DNA of 64,000 nt from Sphaeramia orbicularis (taxonomy: Eukaryota > Chordata > Actinopteri > Kurtiformes > Apogonidae). Shown here piece after piece: positions 63,650 to 64,000 of this stretch. The notes under the pieces are model-generated. The model made no database searches, had not been told where the DNA came from, and was given only the letters and a program-made list of their open reading frames with translations. The DNA is taken from assembly GCF_902148855.1 (NCBI RefSeq), contig NC_043972.1:36807996-36871995 (forward strand). Direction: 5' to 3'. Positions within the stretch are counted from its first letter, which is position 1. Each line of letters begins with the position of its first letter. Position numbers and translations under genes: made by a program.

Positions 63650-64000
63650 ATGGCCTCTCTCTATGTGTCTCCTCACCCTGATGACTTCAGAAGCCTATTT
63701 GCTCTGATAGCTGCGGAGTTTTGTCCGTCATCTCGCCCAAAGACCATCACAGAGGACCCTCCCACCTCCTTAAATGCCCGCACCAGACCGATCCTGGTTC
63801 TGGGCTCTGGCGAAGGTGAAACCGTCCTCAGTGGGGCCAGTGCTGTTGCCTGGTACCTGGCTTTTCAAGGGAAGAGGGCTGGTGTCGATACGAAGCAGCA
63901 GAGCCAGGTGTGGCAGTGGCTTAGCTTTGCAGACAATGAACTGACCCCTGTGTCCTGCGCTGTGGTCTTCCCACTGATGGGGATGACGGGGGTGGACAAG
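63650..64000 (+). CDS. vars1: Valyl-tRNA synthetase, N-terminal 117 residues (continues off window)
   Basis: Valyl-tRNA synthetase charges tRNA-Val in the cytosol. In vertebrates it has an N-terminal GST-like extension that binds elongation factor 1. The exon starts two bases after the CTCTTAG acceptor and opens MASLYVSPHPDDFRSLFALI, matching the human start MSTLYVSPHPDAFPSL. It continues through VAWYLAFQGKR, VWQWLSFADNELTPVSC and VFPLMGMTG, the GST-like N-domain. The sequence is still open at the window edge, so the GST C-domain and the class I synthetase core are outside. The linked position near flot1, tubb and mdc1 agrees with MHC-region ancestry. Confidence 0.93.
   Translation, partial: MASLYVSPHPDDFRSLFALIAAEFCPSSRPKTITEDPPTSLNARTRPILVLGSGEGETVLSGASAVAWYLAFQGKRAGVDTKQQSQVWQWLSFADNELTPVSCAVVFPLMGMTGVDK

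Overview
The window is vertebrate nuclear DNA, most likely from a percomorph-type teleost fish. The genes have many GT-AG introns, and the proteins are closest to vertebrate flotillin-1, beta-tubulin, MDC1, INO80E and valyl-tRNA synthetase. The spacers hold fish-type repeats: hAT and Tc1/mariner MITEs, RTE-like and other LINE 3' ends, and a tRNA-SINE-like element. I saw no CRISPR array, no bacterial-type operon and no LTR or viral element. Species and exact order are inferred from general character.

Layout. flot1 (minus strand, 3' end off the left edge) occupies 264 to about 6050. A repeat-rich spacer follows to 11.5 kb. tubb (plus) is 11.6-16.1 kb. A LINE fragment at 16.6-18.5 kb contains an expanded minisatellite and two nested mariner elements. 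mdc1 (plus) is 20.3-31.3 kb. A teleost-type gene for a transmembrane protein with three immunoglobulin-like domains (plus) runs from a probable untranslated exon near 33.7 kb to 44.7 kb. A TRIM-like gene with coiled coil and PRY-SPRY but no RING or B-box (minus) is 49.35-52.1 kb. ino80e (plus) is 53.66-56.85 kb. An ENDOD1-like gene that seems to lack the nuclease active site (plus) is 58.15-62.2 kb. vars1 (plus) starts at 63.65 kb and runs off the right edge.

Context. FLOT1, TUBB and MDC1 are neighbours in the human MHC class I region, VARS1 lies in human MHC class III, and PRY-SPRY TRIM genes are also MHC-linked. The window therefore looks like a teleost MHC-paralogous neighbourhood, with ino80e (16p11.2 in human) joined to it and local orientations changed. 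The genes do not form one pathway. mdc1 and ino80e both act in chromatin and DNA-damage responses. The Ig-like, TRIM-like and ENDOD1-like genes are the accessory, lineage-specific part.

Most worth a second look: the cysteine-poor Ig-like membrane protein; the ENDOD1-like probable pseudoenzyme; the TRIM-like gene without RING/B-box and with an apparent GC-AG intron; mdc1 with a long charged-helix segment interrupted by a one-base frame change in an A8 run; and the mariner-in-mariner-in-minisatellite-in-LINE nest.
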